A stretch of 64,000 bases of DNA from contig NW_026083239.1 of the NCBI RefSeq assembly GCF_020184175.1, positions 1-64,000 on the forward strand, read 5' to 3'. The notes beneath the pieces are model-generated. The model did no database searches. It was not told the DNA's origin and worked only from the letters and a program-made list of their open reading frames with translations. The position numbers were made by a program, and so were the translations under genes. The stretch is from Aphis gossypii. Lineage: Eukaryota > Arthropoda > Insecta > Hemiptera > Aphididae. Each line of letters opens with the position of its first letter. Within the stretch, counting starts at the first letter, position 1. This document shows positions 36,573 through 45,868 of this stretch, piece after piece.

Positions 36573-37043
36573 TTATGAATTATTTACAAACCATTTTCTT
36601 AAAGCAAACACTTTATAAAATGTACAATATTTAGGATTTAAGTCCTTATGAAAGATACAACAAGGTAAATTTTCTTCATCACATATTTGATCCAGTCGAG
36701 GACAACCCAAGTCTTCAATGTTGATAACTGCAACGTGTGGTATATACTCTATAAGTAGTTGTTTTTTCTGTTCGCCTTTGGTGTAAATACAGTCAAACTT
36801 TAACGAATTCAATATTCTGCCAAGTTCTTCATACTCAATATCACCATAATCTATAGATAGCTGATGAAAATTTTGTAGCCACTTGTTAGTTTTTTGATAT
36901 TTATTATCTTGATTAGATTTTGAATTTTTAAAAATCCACTGTTGAGTAGCCCATGTTTCTGTGTCTACAATAGACATCTCTTTAATCATATATTTGTTAT
37001 TCGCTCCAAGAATGCATTGAATGTCAATGATGCCTGTAGACAT
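36573..37043 (-). CDS. Polinton-associated conserved protein, function unknown
   Basis: 156 codons from ATG 37043 (MSTGIIDIQCILGANNKYMI), uninterrupted. Features: a start resembling nuclease-type motifs (IIDIQ...KEMSIVDTETW), an HxxxIDYGDIEYEELG segment, and a Cys/His-containing end (IEDLGCPRLDQIC, LPCCIFH). I recall relatives next to insect Polinton PolB genes but cannot name the family; an exonuclease-like fold is possible and unproven. It has no counterpart in Polinton-2. It lies first in the minus-strand cluster, convergent with PolB. Confidence 0.6.
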   Translation of the reverse strand: MSTGIIDIQCILGANNKYMIKEMSIVDTETWATQQWIFKNSKSNQDNKYQKTNKWLQNFHQLSIDYGDIEYEELGRILNSLKFDCIYTKGEQKKQLLIEYIPHVAVINIEDLGCPRLDQICDEENLPCCIFHKDLNPKYCTFYKVFALRKWFVNNS

Positions 37044-37073
37044 TATGGCTTGTCTTTAAAATAAGTTTCAATA

Positions 37074-37358
37074 TTATTGAGTTGACCATGTATAGCAGGT
37101 AATGTTTTTTTTCAAATCGTTTACAGCTTCTATAATAGTTTGTAATGTAACTTCAGTTTTTATCATATGCTCTGTTATATCTAAACACGTTAATTCCAAC
37201 TTTTCTGTTTGTTCTTCTTGTAATTGAATAGATGTATGATTTTCTTCAATTAAATGTTCAATTTTATTTAATTTATCCGAATATGATTTAATCGAATGTT
37301 CAAGATTTGAATTAATTTTTTTTATTTCACCAGACTGAGAACTACCAAACACGTTCAT
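37074..37358 (-). CDS. Polinton-1 coiled-coil protein, 94 aa
   Basis: ATG 37358 (MNVFGSSQSGEIKKINSN), with heptad-like hydrophobic spacing through most of its length (HSIKSYSDKLNKIEHLIEEN, ITEHMIKTEVTLQTIIEAVN). It is intact and sits between the 156-residue ORF and the integrase, with spacers of 30 bp and 20 bp, suggesting a compact minus-strand cluster. It may be a small structural or accessory protein; no family is recognised. Confidence 0.5.
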   Translation of the reverse strand: MNVFGSSQSGEIKKINSNLEHSIKSYSDKLNKIEHLIEENHTSIQLQEEQTEKLELTCLDITEHMIKTEVTLQTIIEAVNDLKKNITCYTWSTQ

Positions 37359-37377
37359 AGTAGAAACTCAACTAAAG

Positions 37378-38284
37378 TTATTTTCTAGTGTCACTTATAT
37401 TTATCCAACTATTATGTGTATTGTCAAACCCCAGCCACTTTACAAATATCTGTGTCCCCTTCCTACGAATAATTTTTTCGATTAAATATTCGTTGGGTAA
37501 TTTGTTTTACATATTTCCTCAGAGTAAAAACAGCCAGCAATTGGTTTTCCTGTATAATCTTGTAATTGATATGTAATAGGCATGGTTTGATTAATTTTGA
37601 TAATTTTGAATATTTCCGCAGACCAACTTGGTAAATAACCTTTTGTAAATACACTTTATATGTACTTATACGAACGTAATCACCAATTTTTAAACTATTT
37701 TTTCTATTAATAATTTTGCGTGTTTTTATTTCAACTGATGTTGGATCTAAATCAGCTTGTGTCGGAGTCATCCTTATTGTTCTATATTTTGTATTATTAT
37801 ACTCATTAATCAATGAAGGTAAAATAGAAATCCAATTGTATGAACCTCGTGCAGTAGACTCTCTAAACATTTTTTCTTTTAATGTACGGTTGAAACATTC
37901 TACAATACATGCTTTCATGGTGCTATACGTTGAATATTTGTGTATGTCATACTTTTTCATCAATTTATCGAATGTTGTATTATAAAATTCTTTGCCGTTA
38001 TCAAGCTGTAGTAGTTTTGGTGAACGTTTGAGTAGTATTTTCGACATTGCATTTGAAACTTCTTTAGCAGTTTTTGATTTTAATGCTATCGCCCATGCAA
38101 ATTTCGTAAAACAGTCTATGACGCATAGAATATATTTGTAACCTTTATTTTTTTTCGAATATGGTATCATTTCAACCAGATCAGCTTGCCATAGATCATT
38201 TTTTCCGTATACATTAACTATACGTCTTATGTAATTTTTTCTAGCAGGTTTGTGTAGTTCAAATGCGATATCTCGCTTAGACAT
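37378..38284 (-). pseudogene. int: Polinton-1 retroviral-type integrase with chromodomain, one frameshift
   Basis: Inserts element DNA; the chromodomain probably targets chromatin. ATG 38284. The DDE core is complete: D in NDLWQADLVEM, D in LLQLDNGKEF and E in ACIVECFNRTL, followed by the YVRISTYK tail domain. The frame is lost near 37640, yet the correct frame continues to TAA 37378 and encodes a clear chromodomain (YLIEKIIRRKG, VKWLGFDNTHNSWINI). The start ATGTCTAA overlaps the stop of the DUF8207-like gene by 8 bp. Only one indel separates it from an intact gene. Confidence 0.88.
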
Positions 38285-38992
38285 TTGGTATACGTTTTAT
38301 GTAACCAGCTTCGCGTAATTCTTCGAAAATTGATAGTATTTCGTTGGAAACACCTGTATTGCCAGCAGCTTTTGATGCTAATAGTAGTTTTAAACGGGAA
38401 ACCAATTCATTCGGATCGTTCCAATATTGAAGTGTATGTTTCTGTAATTGTACAGATAGTCACTACCAGATGGAAATAATGTTGTGATTATATCTCTGTA
38501 TTTATTACCACCTTTTTTAATTTGTTTGCTGTTTGACGTTAAATGAGCTGATGTTTGAATTAATATAGATTTATATGTTTTTAAATCGTTTTCGGTATAT
38601 AATTTCGGGGCTTTTGAAAATATTAAACTACAGAGACCCTGTGTTAACGGGTATGTAGTATCATCAACAATTATCGTATTTCCAACAAGTTTGATTTCTT
38701 TTTTACCTAAACGTACCGTTTTATTAGGTTGTAATTTAGGACCATACGTCTTGTCTATGCTGTATGAATCTAACAATTCATCTATTTGATAAAAATGTAA
38801 ATCTTCAGTGTTGTCTATAGTTTTATCCAAAGTAGATTTTTGTATTTCGTTTAACGGATCGATAATCGGTTTAAATGTTTCTGTTACTATCGATTGAATA
38901 TCGGCTTTTCCTTGTTTTAATGCAATATATTTTCGTTTAATATTTTCTTTTGCTTTTATCAATTCTTCGAGTACTTCACCACTGGCGTCCAT
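38277..38992 (-). pseudogene. Polinton-1 DUF8207-like protein, one frameshift near C-terminus
   Basis: A conserved Polinton protein of unknown role, always next to the integrase; I match it by memory to the DUF8207 family. ATG 38992 (MDASGEVLEELIKAKENIKRK). The central block has YGPKLQPNKTVRLGKKEIKL, NTIIVDDTTYPLTQGLCSLI and APKLYTENDLKTYKSIL. After a single indel near 38440 the right frame continues with WNDPNELVSRL and AAGNTGVSNEILSIFEELRE to the TAA at 38277. The stop overlaps the integrase start, so the two may be translated from one message. Confidence 0.7.
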
Positions 38993-39027
38993 GGTCGTGA
39001 ATGAGATGTTTTTTAAAAAACGTAAGT

Positions 39028-39714
39028 TTATATAATAACAAACGTGTCGAAGCCGTGACGATAACGCCCATTATCGCGTTCACACTCTTTGTTTATTACG
39101 ATAAAGTTGAACCTCCCCTTACGCCAACACGATGTACAGAAATCTTTAAATTCTGTATATGACATGTCACCAGAGCAATGCTCCATGTAAACATGTTTTA
39201 AATTAGTTTCATCTTGTTTAAATAAAACGATAAGGTTAGCGTTATCACGCAAAAGTTGTTTTGGTACTCTTGAATAACTCTGAGCTAGATAGCACACATC
39301 TATAAGGTTATGCCTTCCCCTTGCAAAGATTGATCTACATACTCCTTGCCCCTCTGTCAAAATATCGTCTAGAATATACACAGAGTTTGGTAGGGTTTTT
39401 TCAGGTTCAATAACTTGTTCGTTTTCGTAGAACGTAAATAATTGTACTCCTTCGATATCTGATAAGATATTACTCAACATTTTATATTTCGGTTGATCCA
39501 GAGTTTTCGAATATATGTAAACGTTGTGAAATCTTATTCCATTTATATTAGTTAATAATGCAAACATTAAATTCGTTTTTCCACAGCCGGACGGACCCAC
39601 AATAAGCGCACGTATCGTATTAGGTAGAAGCGGACCGTGTCTATAGTTTTGAAACGAAGTAGGTGGATCTACGTTCTCAACTGTAAGCTCGGTTTCTTGT
39701 TTAATGAATTTCAT
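39028..39714 (-). CDS. Polinton-1 FtsK/A32-type packaging ATPase
   Basis: Predicted motor that packages element DNA into capsids. 228 codons from ATG 39714, uninterrupted. P-loop GPSGCGKTNLMFALL near residues 38-52; Walker B SVYILDDILTEGQG near 112-125; sensor-type QSYSRVPKQLLRDNANLIVLF near 160-180; C-terminal RKGRFNFIVIN. The length fits the family. It ends 36 bp before the DUF8207-like gene on the same strand and lies divergent from the PLA2/pX-like gene, with about 45 bp between the two start codons; that short gap must hold promoters for both directions. Confidence 0.88.
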   Translation of the reverse strand: MKFIKQETELTVENVDPPTSFQNYRHGPLLPNTIRALIVGPSGCGKTNLMFALLTNINGIRFHNVYIYSKTLDQPKYKMLSNILSDIEGVQLFTFYENEQVIEPEKTLPNSVYILDDILTEGQGVCRSIFARGRHNLIDVCYLAQSYSRVPKQLLRDNANLIVLFKQDETNLKHVYMEHCSGDMSYTEFKDFCTSCWRKGRFNFIVINKECERDNGRYRHGFDTFVII

Positions 39715-39760
39715 TTTGATATAAATATCTATGTTGTGATGAGAATGTCATCAGTACACA

Positions 39761-40576
39761 ATGTCACTCGCTCGAAGAAGCAACAAGAATAAAGGTGGCG
39801 GGCTTATTAACACGCTTATAAACAAATTACCGGTCGAACTTCACGTGCCTGGTAAGTTTATTAAATCCGATATTATCATAATAATAATAATAATAATATT
39901 TTAATTTTTTTTGTAGGTTATCAATACTGTGGACCTAGTACAAAATTGAAAAAACGTTTAGTTCGTGGTGATAAAAGTATAAACCCGTTAGACGCTGCGT
40001 GTAGAGACCACGATATCGCATACGAACGTAGTAACTCTATCGCCGATCGTAACGAAGCTGATCATATATTAGAACAGCGAGCCTGGGAAAGGTTCAAATC
40101 GAAAGATTCTGGTTTAAAATAAAAAGCTGTTGCTTGGGGTGTGACTACCGCCATGAAGGCAAAACGTAAAGTTGGTGGTGGTTGTGATTGTGGGTTTAAA
40201 GCAGCGGTTAAAGCAACTAAAAACGTTTTAAAGAAAAATGTCGGTGAAAAAAATTTAATGAAATTAACAAAAAAGTGTGTAGCCGTCGCACGAAAAACAT
40301 TTAAATCTACAAAGACAAAAGTTCCGAGAATAGTAAACATTCCGAAAAAAGGCGGTGCATTACCACTTATTCCGGTTTTCGCTGGCTTATCAGCTCTAGG
40401 CGCTCTGACTGGTGGAGTTGCCAACGTTGTTAAGGTGGCTAATGAATTTAAGAACACATTTGGGAAATGGTTTATACCTGACGCCATATAAAGGCAACTC
40501 GTACAAAATAGGCGATGGTCTATATATCACACCATATAAAAATGGTGGTGGGAGAGTAAAGACGAAAAAAAACTAA
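39761..40576 (+). pseudogene. Polinton-1 phospholipase A2 / adenovirus pX-like core protein fusion, broken
   Basis: Exon 1 39761-39851, intron 39852-39916 (GTAAG...TTGTAG), exon 2 from 39917. The PLA2 part resembles the parvovirus VP1-unique type used to breach endosomes: calcium loop YQYCGPSTKL and catalytic DAACRDHDIAYERS. A TAA at 40120-40122 stops it, but the same frame continues directly into a Lys-rich core protein with GGALPLIPVFAGLSALGAL, similar to the hydrophobic end of adenovirus pX/mu. A second lesion near 40450 shifts frame, after which GLYLTPYK and GLYITPYK repeats run to KTKKN and TAA 40574-40576. So this was one PLA2-pX protein. The final Lys codons form a slippery site leading into the protease. 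Confidence 0.75.
40567..40573 (+). promoter_or_regulatory. Predicted -1 ribosomal frameshift site, Polinton-1
   Basis: The heptamer A AAA AAC lies in the pX-like frame and is followed at once by the zero-frame stop TAA (40574). A -1 slip makes the next codon CTA (40573) and enters the protease frame. The same arrangement exists in Polinton-2. A downstream stimulatory structure was not identified. Confidence 0.65.
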
Positions 40577-40938
40577 TATCTACGTTACCCAAGAGAGCGT
40601 TGTACGATTTCGAACTTATAAAAATCGCACGTTTGTTGAAAATACCACATTTCATCGGCGTGTTTACTAGAGATAAGTTGCCCGTTCGTCCTAAACGATT
40701 TGAATCGGCGATTGTTAACTTGGACACTGAAAACGGTACAGGTACGCATTGGGTAGCGTATAAAAAAATCGGAAAAAAAGTAAAATATTACGACAGCTTT
40801 GGAAATTTAGCACCTCCGCTAGAAGTACAGAAATATTTTCAAGGATGCGATATTAATTACAATTACAACACAGAGCAGAGATTTAATACATCAAACTGTG
40901 GACACTTGTGTATACAATTTTTATCATGTACACGATAA
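40573..40938 (+). CDS. Polinton-1 adenain-like cysteine protease (-1 frame)
   Basis: Maturation protease of the adenain/Ulp1 clan that would cleave capsid precursors. Catalytic residues are visible: His in GTHWVAYKK, Asp in YYDSFGNLAP and Cys in NTSNCGHLCIQFLS. The reading frame has no methionine codon anywhere, and the frame upstream is closed by a TAA about 40 bp before the heptamer. Entry by -1 frameshifting from the pX-like protein is therefore the simplest expression route. The 3' end overlaps the ATG of the minor capsid gene (40926) by 13 bp. No internal lesion is seen. Confidence 0.85.
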   Translation, partial: LISTLPKRALYDFELIKIARLLKIPHFIGVFTRDKLPVRPKRFESAIVNLDTENGTGTHWVAYKKIGKKVKYYDSFGNLAPPLEVQKYFQGCDINYNYNTEQRFNTSNCGHLCIQFLSCTR

Positions 40939-41612
40939 CGTTAAACGGAAACTCGAGTGAACTGTCATGCGATATTTTTCCACCCATAGAGGTAGAAAAT
41001 ACAGCACAAATATGTCTTTTGAGCTTGCTAACAAATAATTCAATTCCAAACATAGAACCTGGTTGCAATACCATAGGTTTTCGGAATATGATTGGACAAG
41101 TTGAAAACGTAATTATACCTACTGGAACGTATGAGTTGGAAGATTTAGAGTTTGTTATAAACAAGTTGAAGCCTGACTATATAACTTTTTTCGAATTAAA
41201 ATCAGATGGTAACACGTTAAAGTGTATGATATCCTGTAGCCATGAGATTGACTTTTCAATCGAAAACAGTATAGCAACATTATTAGGATTTAGAAATGTT
41301 GTATATACTACTGGTACTACACACGAATCTGAAAATACAGTCAACATAATGAAAATAAACTGTATAAAAATAGAGTGCAACTTAATAACCGACTCATTTT
41401 GTGACGGATCGACGAGCCAGATTATACATGAATTTTATCTGACTGTGCCTGTGGGCTATACAATTGTTGAAGTGCCTAGACATTTCGTTGTTTATGGTCT
41501 TAATACTACTTCTATAAGTAAAGTTGAAATCATACTAAAAGATCATAAAGATCGATTGATAAATTTACGTGTTGAACCAATTACGATTCGATTACAAATA
41601 ACACACGGATAA
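40926..41612 (+). CDS. Polinton-1 minor capsid (penton-like) protein
   Basis: Predicted single-jelly-roll vertex protein. I choose ATG 40926 (MYTITLNGNSSELSC) because the Polinton-2 copy begins the same way (MYESITLSLTGN). 228 codons, intact. Landmarks: IFPPIEVENTAQICLLSLLT, YELEDLEFVINKLK, SIATLLGFRNVVY, NIMKINCIKIECNLITDSF and the tail LINLRVEPITIRLQITHG. It follows the protease with overlap and precedes a small basic ORF, the standard Polinton order. Beta-rich content fits a jelly roll, but the fold is inferred from position and family knowledge. Confidence 0.78.
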   Translation: MYTITLNGNSSELSCDIFPPIEVENTAQICLLSLLTNNSIPNIEPGCNTIGFRNMIGQVENVIIPTGTYELEDLEFVINKLKPDYITFFELKSDGNTLKCMISCSHEIDFSIENSIATLLGFRNVVYTTGTTHESENTVNIMKINCIKIECNLITDSFCDGSTSQIIHEFYLTVPVGYTIVEVPRHFVVYGLNTTSISKVEIILKDHKDRLINLRVEPITIRLQITHG

Positions 41613-41613
41613 G

Positions 41614-41765
41614 ATGGCGCTCAAGTTTAATATAAATACTACTGCAATAAAAAACCCGTCATTAAAGTGACTGCAGTTAAGAAGTCAACACCTATATCTA
41701 AACCGAAAAACAACGAGTTCAAGCTCACGAAAAATAACTTGGATTTTCTTCGTTCACTACAATAA
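41614..41765 (+). pseudogene. Polinton-1 small basic ORF between capsid genes, one frameshift
   Basis: ATG 41614 (MALKFNINTTAIKNP), with a one-base lesion near 41660, then KSTPISKPKNNEFKL and stop TAA 41763-41765, which overlaps the major capsid ATG (taATG). Polinton-2 has the matching MGLKFNISP ORF in the same place. About 50 codons, Lys-rich, possibly a DNA-binding core peptide. Confidence 0.5.
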
Positions 41766-42354
41766 TGGATGACACATATTTAGATGTAACGGCCGGTTAT
41801 GTCGACGATTGTAAAATAACTCAAATGCAATATCATTCGTTCACGCCGTATTCAAACACGTCTTTTTCATACAATGATGAAATTAGAATAAATATTCAAA
41901 ATATGGAATCTTACACTCTACCGTGTGAAAGTTATATTTACATTGAAGGAAAGCTAAGAAAACCTGTAGATTCTGAAGGAGACGTACGTTTTTCGAATAA
42001 TGGTTTGGCATTTTTATTCTCCGAAATGCGATATGAAATAAATGGAATAGAAATACAAAAATTGAAATCACCCGGAGTGTCGTCTTGCCTGAAAGCATAC
42101 TGTTCATATACACCAAGTGACTTGAATACGTTAGACAATTGTGCTTGGGACTCGGTCTTGGACGGCGAAGATAATAAAAATTTTATGAGCAATGATGTAT
42201 TTACCGGTTGTATACCTCTAAAACATTTATTCGGATTTTGCGAAGATTATAAAAAAATATTACTAAATTGCAATCAACAACTGATTTTAAATCGCTCGTC
42301 TACCGATTTAGACGCATTACGTATGACGCAAACCGTAACCAGTGACGAACCGAA
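41765..42354 (+). pseudogene. Polinton-1 major capsid protein, 3' truncated
   Basis: Double-jelly-roll major capsid protein. ATG 41765 (MDDTYLDVTAGYVDDCKITQ). The N-terminal barrel is clear: YHSFTPYSNTSFSYNDEIRI, LPCESYIYIEGKLRK, NNGLAFLFSEMRYEINGIEI, GCIPLKHLFGFCEDYKKILL and SSTDLDALRMTQTV. Homology to the Polinton-2 protein ends at about 42354, where a G-rich unrelated sequence begins. About half of the expected length, with the second barrel, is missing. The first 195 codons carry no lesion. Confidence 0.85.
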
Positions 42355-42730
42355 GGGGGGTCATAGGGGGGTGTCACACCCCCCCACTCGGCAATATTTG
42401 ATTTTCAGTCGGCAAAATGGAAATCATTTTCGTCCGAATTAAACCAAATTTTTTTAAAACGAGGAGAAGAGAGCAAAATTAAATAAACTCTTTAAATGAT
42501 ATTATTATTTTAACTCAAATACTCAATATTTCCGTAACGAGTTATGGAGAGGTTGGATAAGAATCGCAAAAACATAGAGTGCGAGACTACGGTCTTCGAG
42601 AGTCGGCATAAGATAACTACTTGATAATGATATAATATACAATAAAAAACCGTCTATTTCTGTCATCCGTCATCGTGTAAGCAATACACCAACACGCGAT
42701 GGCAGCGGTGGTTATATATAATACGTTATC
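42355..42730. other. Unrelated sequence at the Polinton-1 breakpoint
   Basis: Begins with G runs and a 19-bp palindrome (42366-42384), then AT-rich non-coding sequence up to the target duplication of Polinton-2. It looks like the end of another mobile element, which I could not classify. In-frame translation gives a spurious extension of the capsid frame to 42442. Confidence 0.5.
42366..42384. repeat. GGGGGGTGT/ACACCCCCC palindrome
   Basis: Perfect 9-bp arms around a single C, preceded by a further ggggggt copy at 42355. It sits at the point where capsid homology ends. Confidence 0.8.
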
Positions 42731-42736
42731 AAGTGT
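42731..42736. repeat. Target-site duplication of Polinton-2, left copy
   Basis: aagtgt directly before the left inverted repeat; the identical hexamer follows the right repeat at 62533-62538. Six bp is the known duplication length of Polintons. Confidence 0.9.
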
Positions 42737-43195
42737 AGTAGTATACATTTGTATGTTCTGCGCACTTTTGACTGCGGAGATTGCAAATTTTTAAGGGGGA
42801 TTTTTCCCCTCAAACTTTTTTTTTCTCCGCTCTACCAGACTGCGGTGATTTTAAAATTTTTAGGTGGATTTTCCCCCTCAAACTTTTTTTTCTCTGCTGT
42901 ACCAGTAAAAAAACACTGATTTTCAAAAACCATAATGTATGTTCTGCGCACTTTTGACTGCGGAGATTGTAAAATTTTAAGGGGGATTTTTCCCCTCAAA
43001 CTTTTTTTTTCTCCGCTGTACTAGTAAAAAACACTGATTCTCAAAAACCATAATGTATGTTCTGCGCACTTTTGACTGCGGAGATTTTTAAAATTTAAGG
43101 TATAGTTTCCGCCTTTAACCAATTATTTTTTCCCCTGTTACACATAAAGTTTAAACAGTGTATATACACTTCAACACTATTTATTTCCCTTGTAA
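42737..43195 (+). repeat. Polinton-2 left terminal inverted repeat (three internal units)
   Basis: Matches 62148-62532 in inverse orientation. Internal units begin gtatgttctgcgcactttt at 42751, 42938 and 43057, each followed by actgcggagat and C/T tracts. The right repeat has only two such units, so the left one carries an extra unit of about 119 bp. Confidence 0.9.
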
Positions 43196-43621
43196 GTTAA
43201 ACATTCAGGTTACACAATAATTTCATTTTTTTTTAATAAATTATAGATAAAAGTCGTTTTATTGAATTCATTTCAGTTCAGACAGTTCAGGCGCGTTCTC
43301 ATGAGTCAAGTTTAGTTGACCGATTATAATTGATCAACAAAAATTGAATAAAATCTGTAGTGAGAACCTTTGTTTCAATAAAATTGAACAACTAATTAGT
43401 TGATCAAAAAAAGTTTGACCCAGTCAAACTTTATCGTTCAAGTAATGAGTTGTTTTCCAATTCCTTTCAAGTTGAAACCCGTCTTGACACGTGGGAACAA
43501 CCTATCACTACAGTTGATTCAAGTTGAACCTTCAGTTTGTTTTCAACCGGCAGTCACACGTGCATTTTGTCAGTTGTGTTTTTTTAAATTTTTAACGTAT
43601 TAAATATTTTTAATTTTAAAA

Positions 43622-45868
43622 ATGAGCCTCAAGTGGTCTGAAAGCGTGATGTTAAAATTCTTAGAACTTTATCATAAGCATGATTGTCTATGGAACCATC
43701 GACTAGATACATATAAAAATAGAGATGCAAGAGAAAGGGTTCTATTATCAAAGAAATGGAAATTGATGGTCTTACTATTGCTGATCTAAAGAATAAAATT
43801 AAGACAATTAGAACAATGTATAAAAAAGAACATTCATTGGTTTGCAAATCAAAAAAAAGTGGTATGAGTACAGATGAAATATACGTGCCGAAGCTGTTTT
43901 GGTATAAAACAGCGGATCTATTTCTAAATAATGTTACAAATTCAAGAGACACCTCATCAAATTTTGTAAGTATACTTTTTATTCTTATATATTTATATAA
44001 TAACTATAATAATAATAATAATAAATAATAAAGCTAATAATACTAATACTTATACTATACTATAATACTACTATACTAATAATACTACAAATACTATAAT
44101 AATAATATATACCTCATCAAATTTTGTAAGTATACTTTTTATTCTTATATATTTATATAATAACTATAATAATTAATAATAATAAATAATAATAGCTAAT
44201 AATACTAATACTATACTATATATAATACTACTATACTAATAATACTACAAATACTAATAATAATAATATATACCTATATTTCAATTATAATTAAAAAAAT
44301 TTTACATATGTATATAATTAAATAATTATTAAAATTAAATTCATTCATTCATGTATCATATCCAGTTGCCAAGGTACAGCCCCTTCTCCAGAAAAATAAT
44401 CGGCATATTCATCACGCACATTATACGCCGATCTCGTGTAATTACGATTTGTATGAACTTGTAAATTATGTAAACCATTCCATGAAGAATTCTGTGTTCT
44501 CCAAGTACCCTGTAGGTGTATATGATTCACTTGAAGTCATTTTTAACCAATTGTGTAATACTAAAGCTGCTTTAATAATTCCGTCCACTTTATTAATTCC
44601 AACCGCTATAGGTCGCTCGAAAACTCTGAATCTAGAAACCAAAATGCCAAATGCATTTTCTACTACGCGACGTGCTCGCGATAAACGGTAGTTGAAGATT
44701 TTTTGTTTTCTTGATAAGTTATTACTTCTTCCAAATGGTTTTAAAATGTAGTTTTTTAGGGGGAAAGCATCATCTGCTACTAATACTCCATTTTTGGGAA
44801 AATGCAATCTATTTTCAACATCTTCTAATGCTGCATTCAATGATGATTTTGCAAAAACAACAGCATCATTTGCTCGTCCATTTGTACCGACATTGAAATA
44901 ACGAAAGCAATAGTTAGCATCAACACATGCAAGCAAAATAACGCTGTAAGTGCCTTTGTAATTGAAATACTCTGACCCGCTATGAGGGGGATTTCGTATA
45001 ACAATATGTTTTCCGTCCATTGCGCCACAACAGTTAGGAAAATTCCATCGAAAGTAATATTCTTTTTGAATAATCTCCCAATCTTCTTCTGTTTGTGGTA
45101 CCTGTAACAAAATTACAATTAGGTATAGCATTTGAATGACACTAAGAACAACTCATCAGGAACCTTGTATTACAATTTAAAGTTTTTTTTGACCATCCAA
45201 AATTTGACCACCTTTTTTTATTTTAGAATTTAAAACAACATGATGAAGCTGAAAGTGAACTGATCGAAAAAGAATTAGAAAACCCAGATGAATCAACATC
45301 ATCATCTGCTTTTATCGGGAATGTTACTACACAGAAAGAAGTGATGCATGTGGAAAACATAGAAACTGCCAATCCGTCTACTCCAATACTTTCAAAAAGA
45401 AAAAATGTCTTTCATACTCCTCAGAATCGCAAGCGGAAAATGGTAAATGACAATATTTCCTCAATAAGTGCAGTAATTGATAAACTTGATAATGTTGTGC
45501 AAAATAATAAAAATGAGACTGATAATGAATTTGACATATTTGGTAAACATATCGCTGTACAGCTAAAAGAGATGCCTTTGTATGATGCTATTATGTGTCA
45601 GGAACAAATTCAAACTATCATGAGACAAAAACGATTGGAACTCTTAACAAGACAGTCCTCGTGTCGCACAACTCTTTCATCAGGGATTTCACCTATTCGT
45701 CAAACCACTCCATCACCTTCTTGTTCAAACGCTACAGAAGAAGAATATTGGTCATCCTCAGTTTCAAATCCACCATGCACTGGAGAAGAATGTGGAGAGG
45801 ATACGCTACAATCATCTGATATACTTGCTAAAGCTCTTAATGATATTTTAAATGATAACTATAAATAA
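43622..45868 (+). pseudogene. Harbinger MADF/BESS-like accessory protein, two exons, one frameshift
   Basis: DNA-binding partner that guides the transposase to the element ends. Exon 1 43622-43965 (MSLKWSESVMLKFLELYHKH, then CLWNHRLDTYKN) has a one-base lesion near 43750; the right frame resumes with MEIDGLTIADLKNKIKTIR and IYVPKLFWYKTADLF, completing an MADF domain up to donor TTTT|GTAAG. Exon 2 45227-45868 is an acidic/Ser-rich linker, a basic stretch (SKRKNVFHTPQNRKRK) and a BESS-like helix (FGKHIAVQLKEMPLYDAIMC). The intron contains a 160-bp tandem duplication including a second copy of the donor, and most of the transposase gene on the other strand. Confidence 0.75.
43950..44280. repeat. 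Tandem duplication of about 160 bp including a splice donor
   Basis: The text acctcatcaaattttgtaag occurs at 43951 and again at 44111, followed by nearly the same AT-rich sequence with TAA/TACTA runs. It duplicates the 3' end of MADF exon 1 and its donor. Confidence 0.85.

Larger units (their letters stand above)
31750..42354. mobile_element. Polinton-1 (Maverick), truncated within the major capsid gene
   Basis: Contains, in order, zinc-finger/PolB (+), two minus-strand ORFs, integrase-chromodomain (-), DUF8207-like (-), packaging ATPase (-), PLA2/pX-like fusion (+), protease (+), minor capsid (+), small basic ORF (+) and major capsid (+), the last cut at about 42354. No terminal inverted repeat was found at either side, so the left limit is approximate. 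Gene order equals that of Polinton-2. Confidence 0.88.

Noticed and set aside
40062..40487. 141-codon minus-strand ORF overlapping the PLA2/pX gene
   Set aside because: Mirror of a Lys/Ala/Gly-rich coding region; the sense strand has clear domains.
40573..40938. Protease start explained by an intron instead of frameshifting
   Set aside because: No GT...AG pair lies between the pX-like stop and the protease motifs in either Polinton, whereas the slippery heptamer is identical in both. A homopolymer indel remains possible but would have to occur twice at the same place.
42355..42442. Continuation of the Polinton-1 capsid ORF
   Set aside because: Residues after the breakpoint come from unrelated G-rich sequence and do not match the second jelly roll of the Polinton-2 protein.
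43400..43603. 67-codon ORF at the left side of the Harbinger
   Set aside because: Lies in the non-coding terminal region and has no recognisable pattern.
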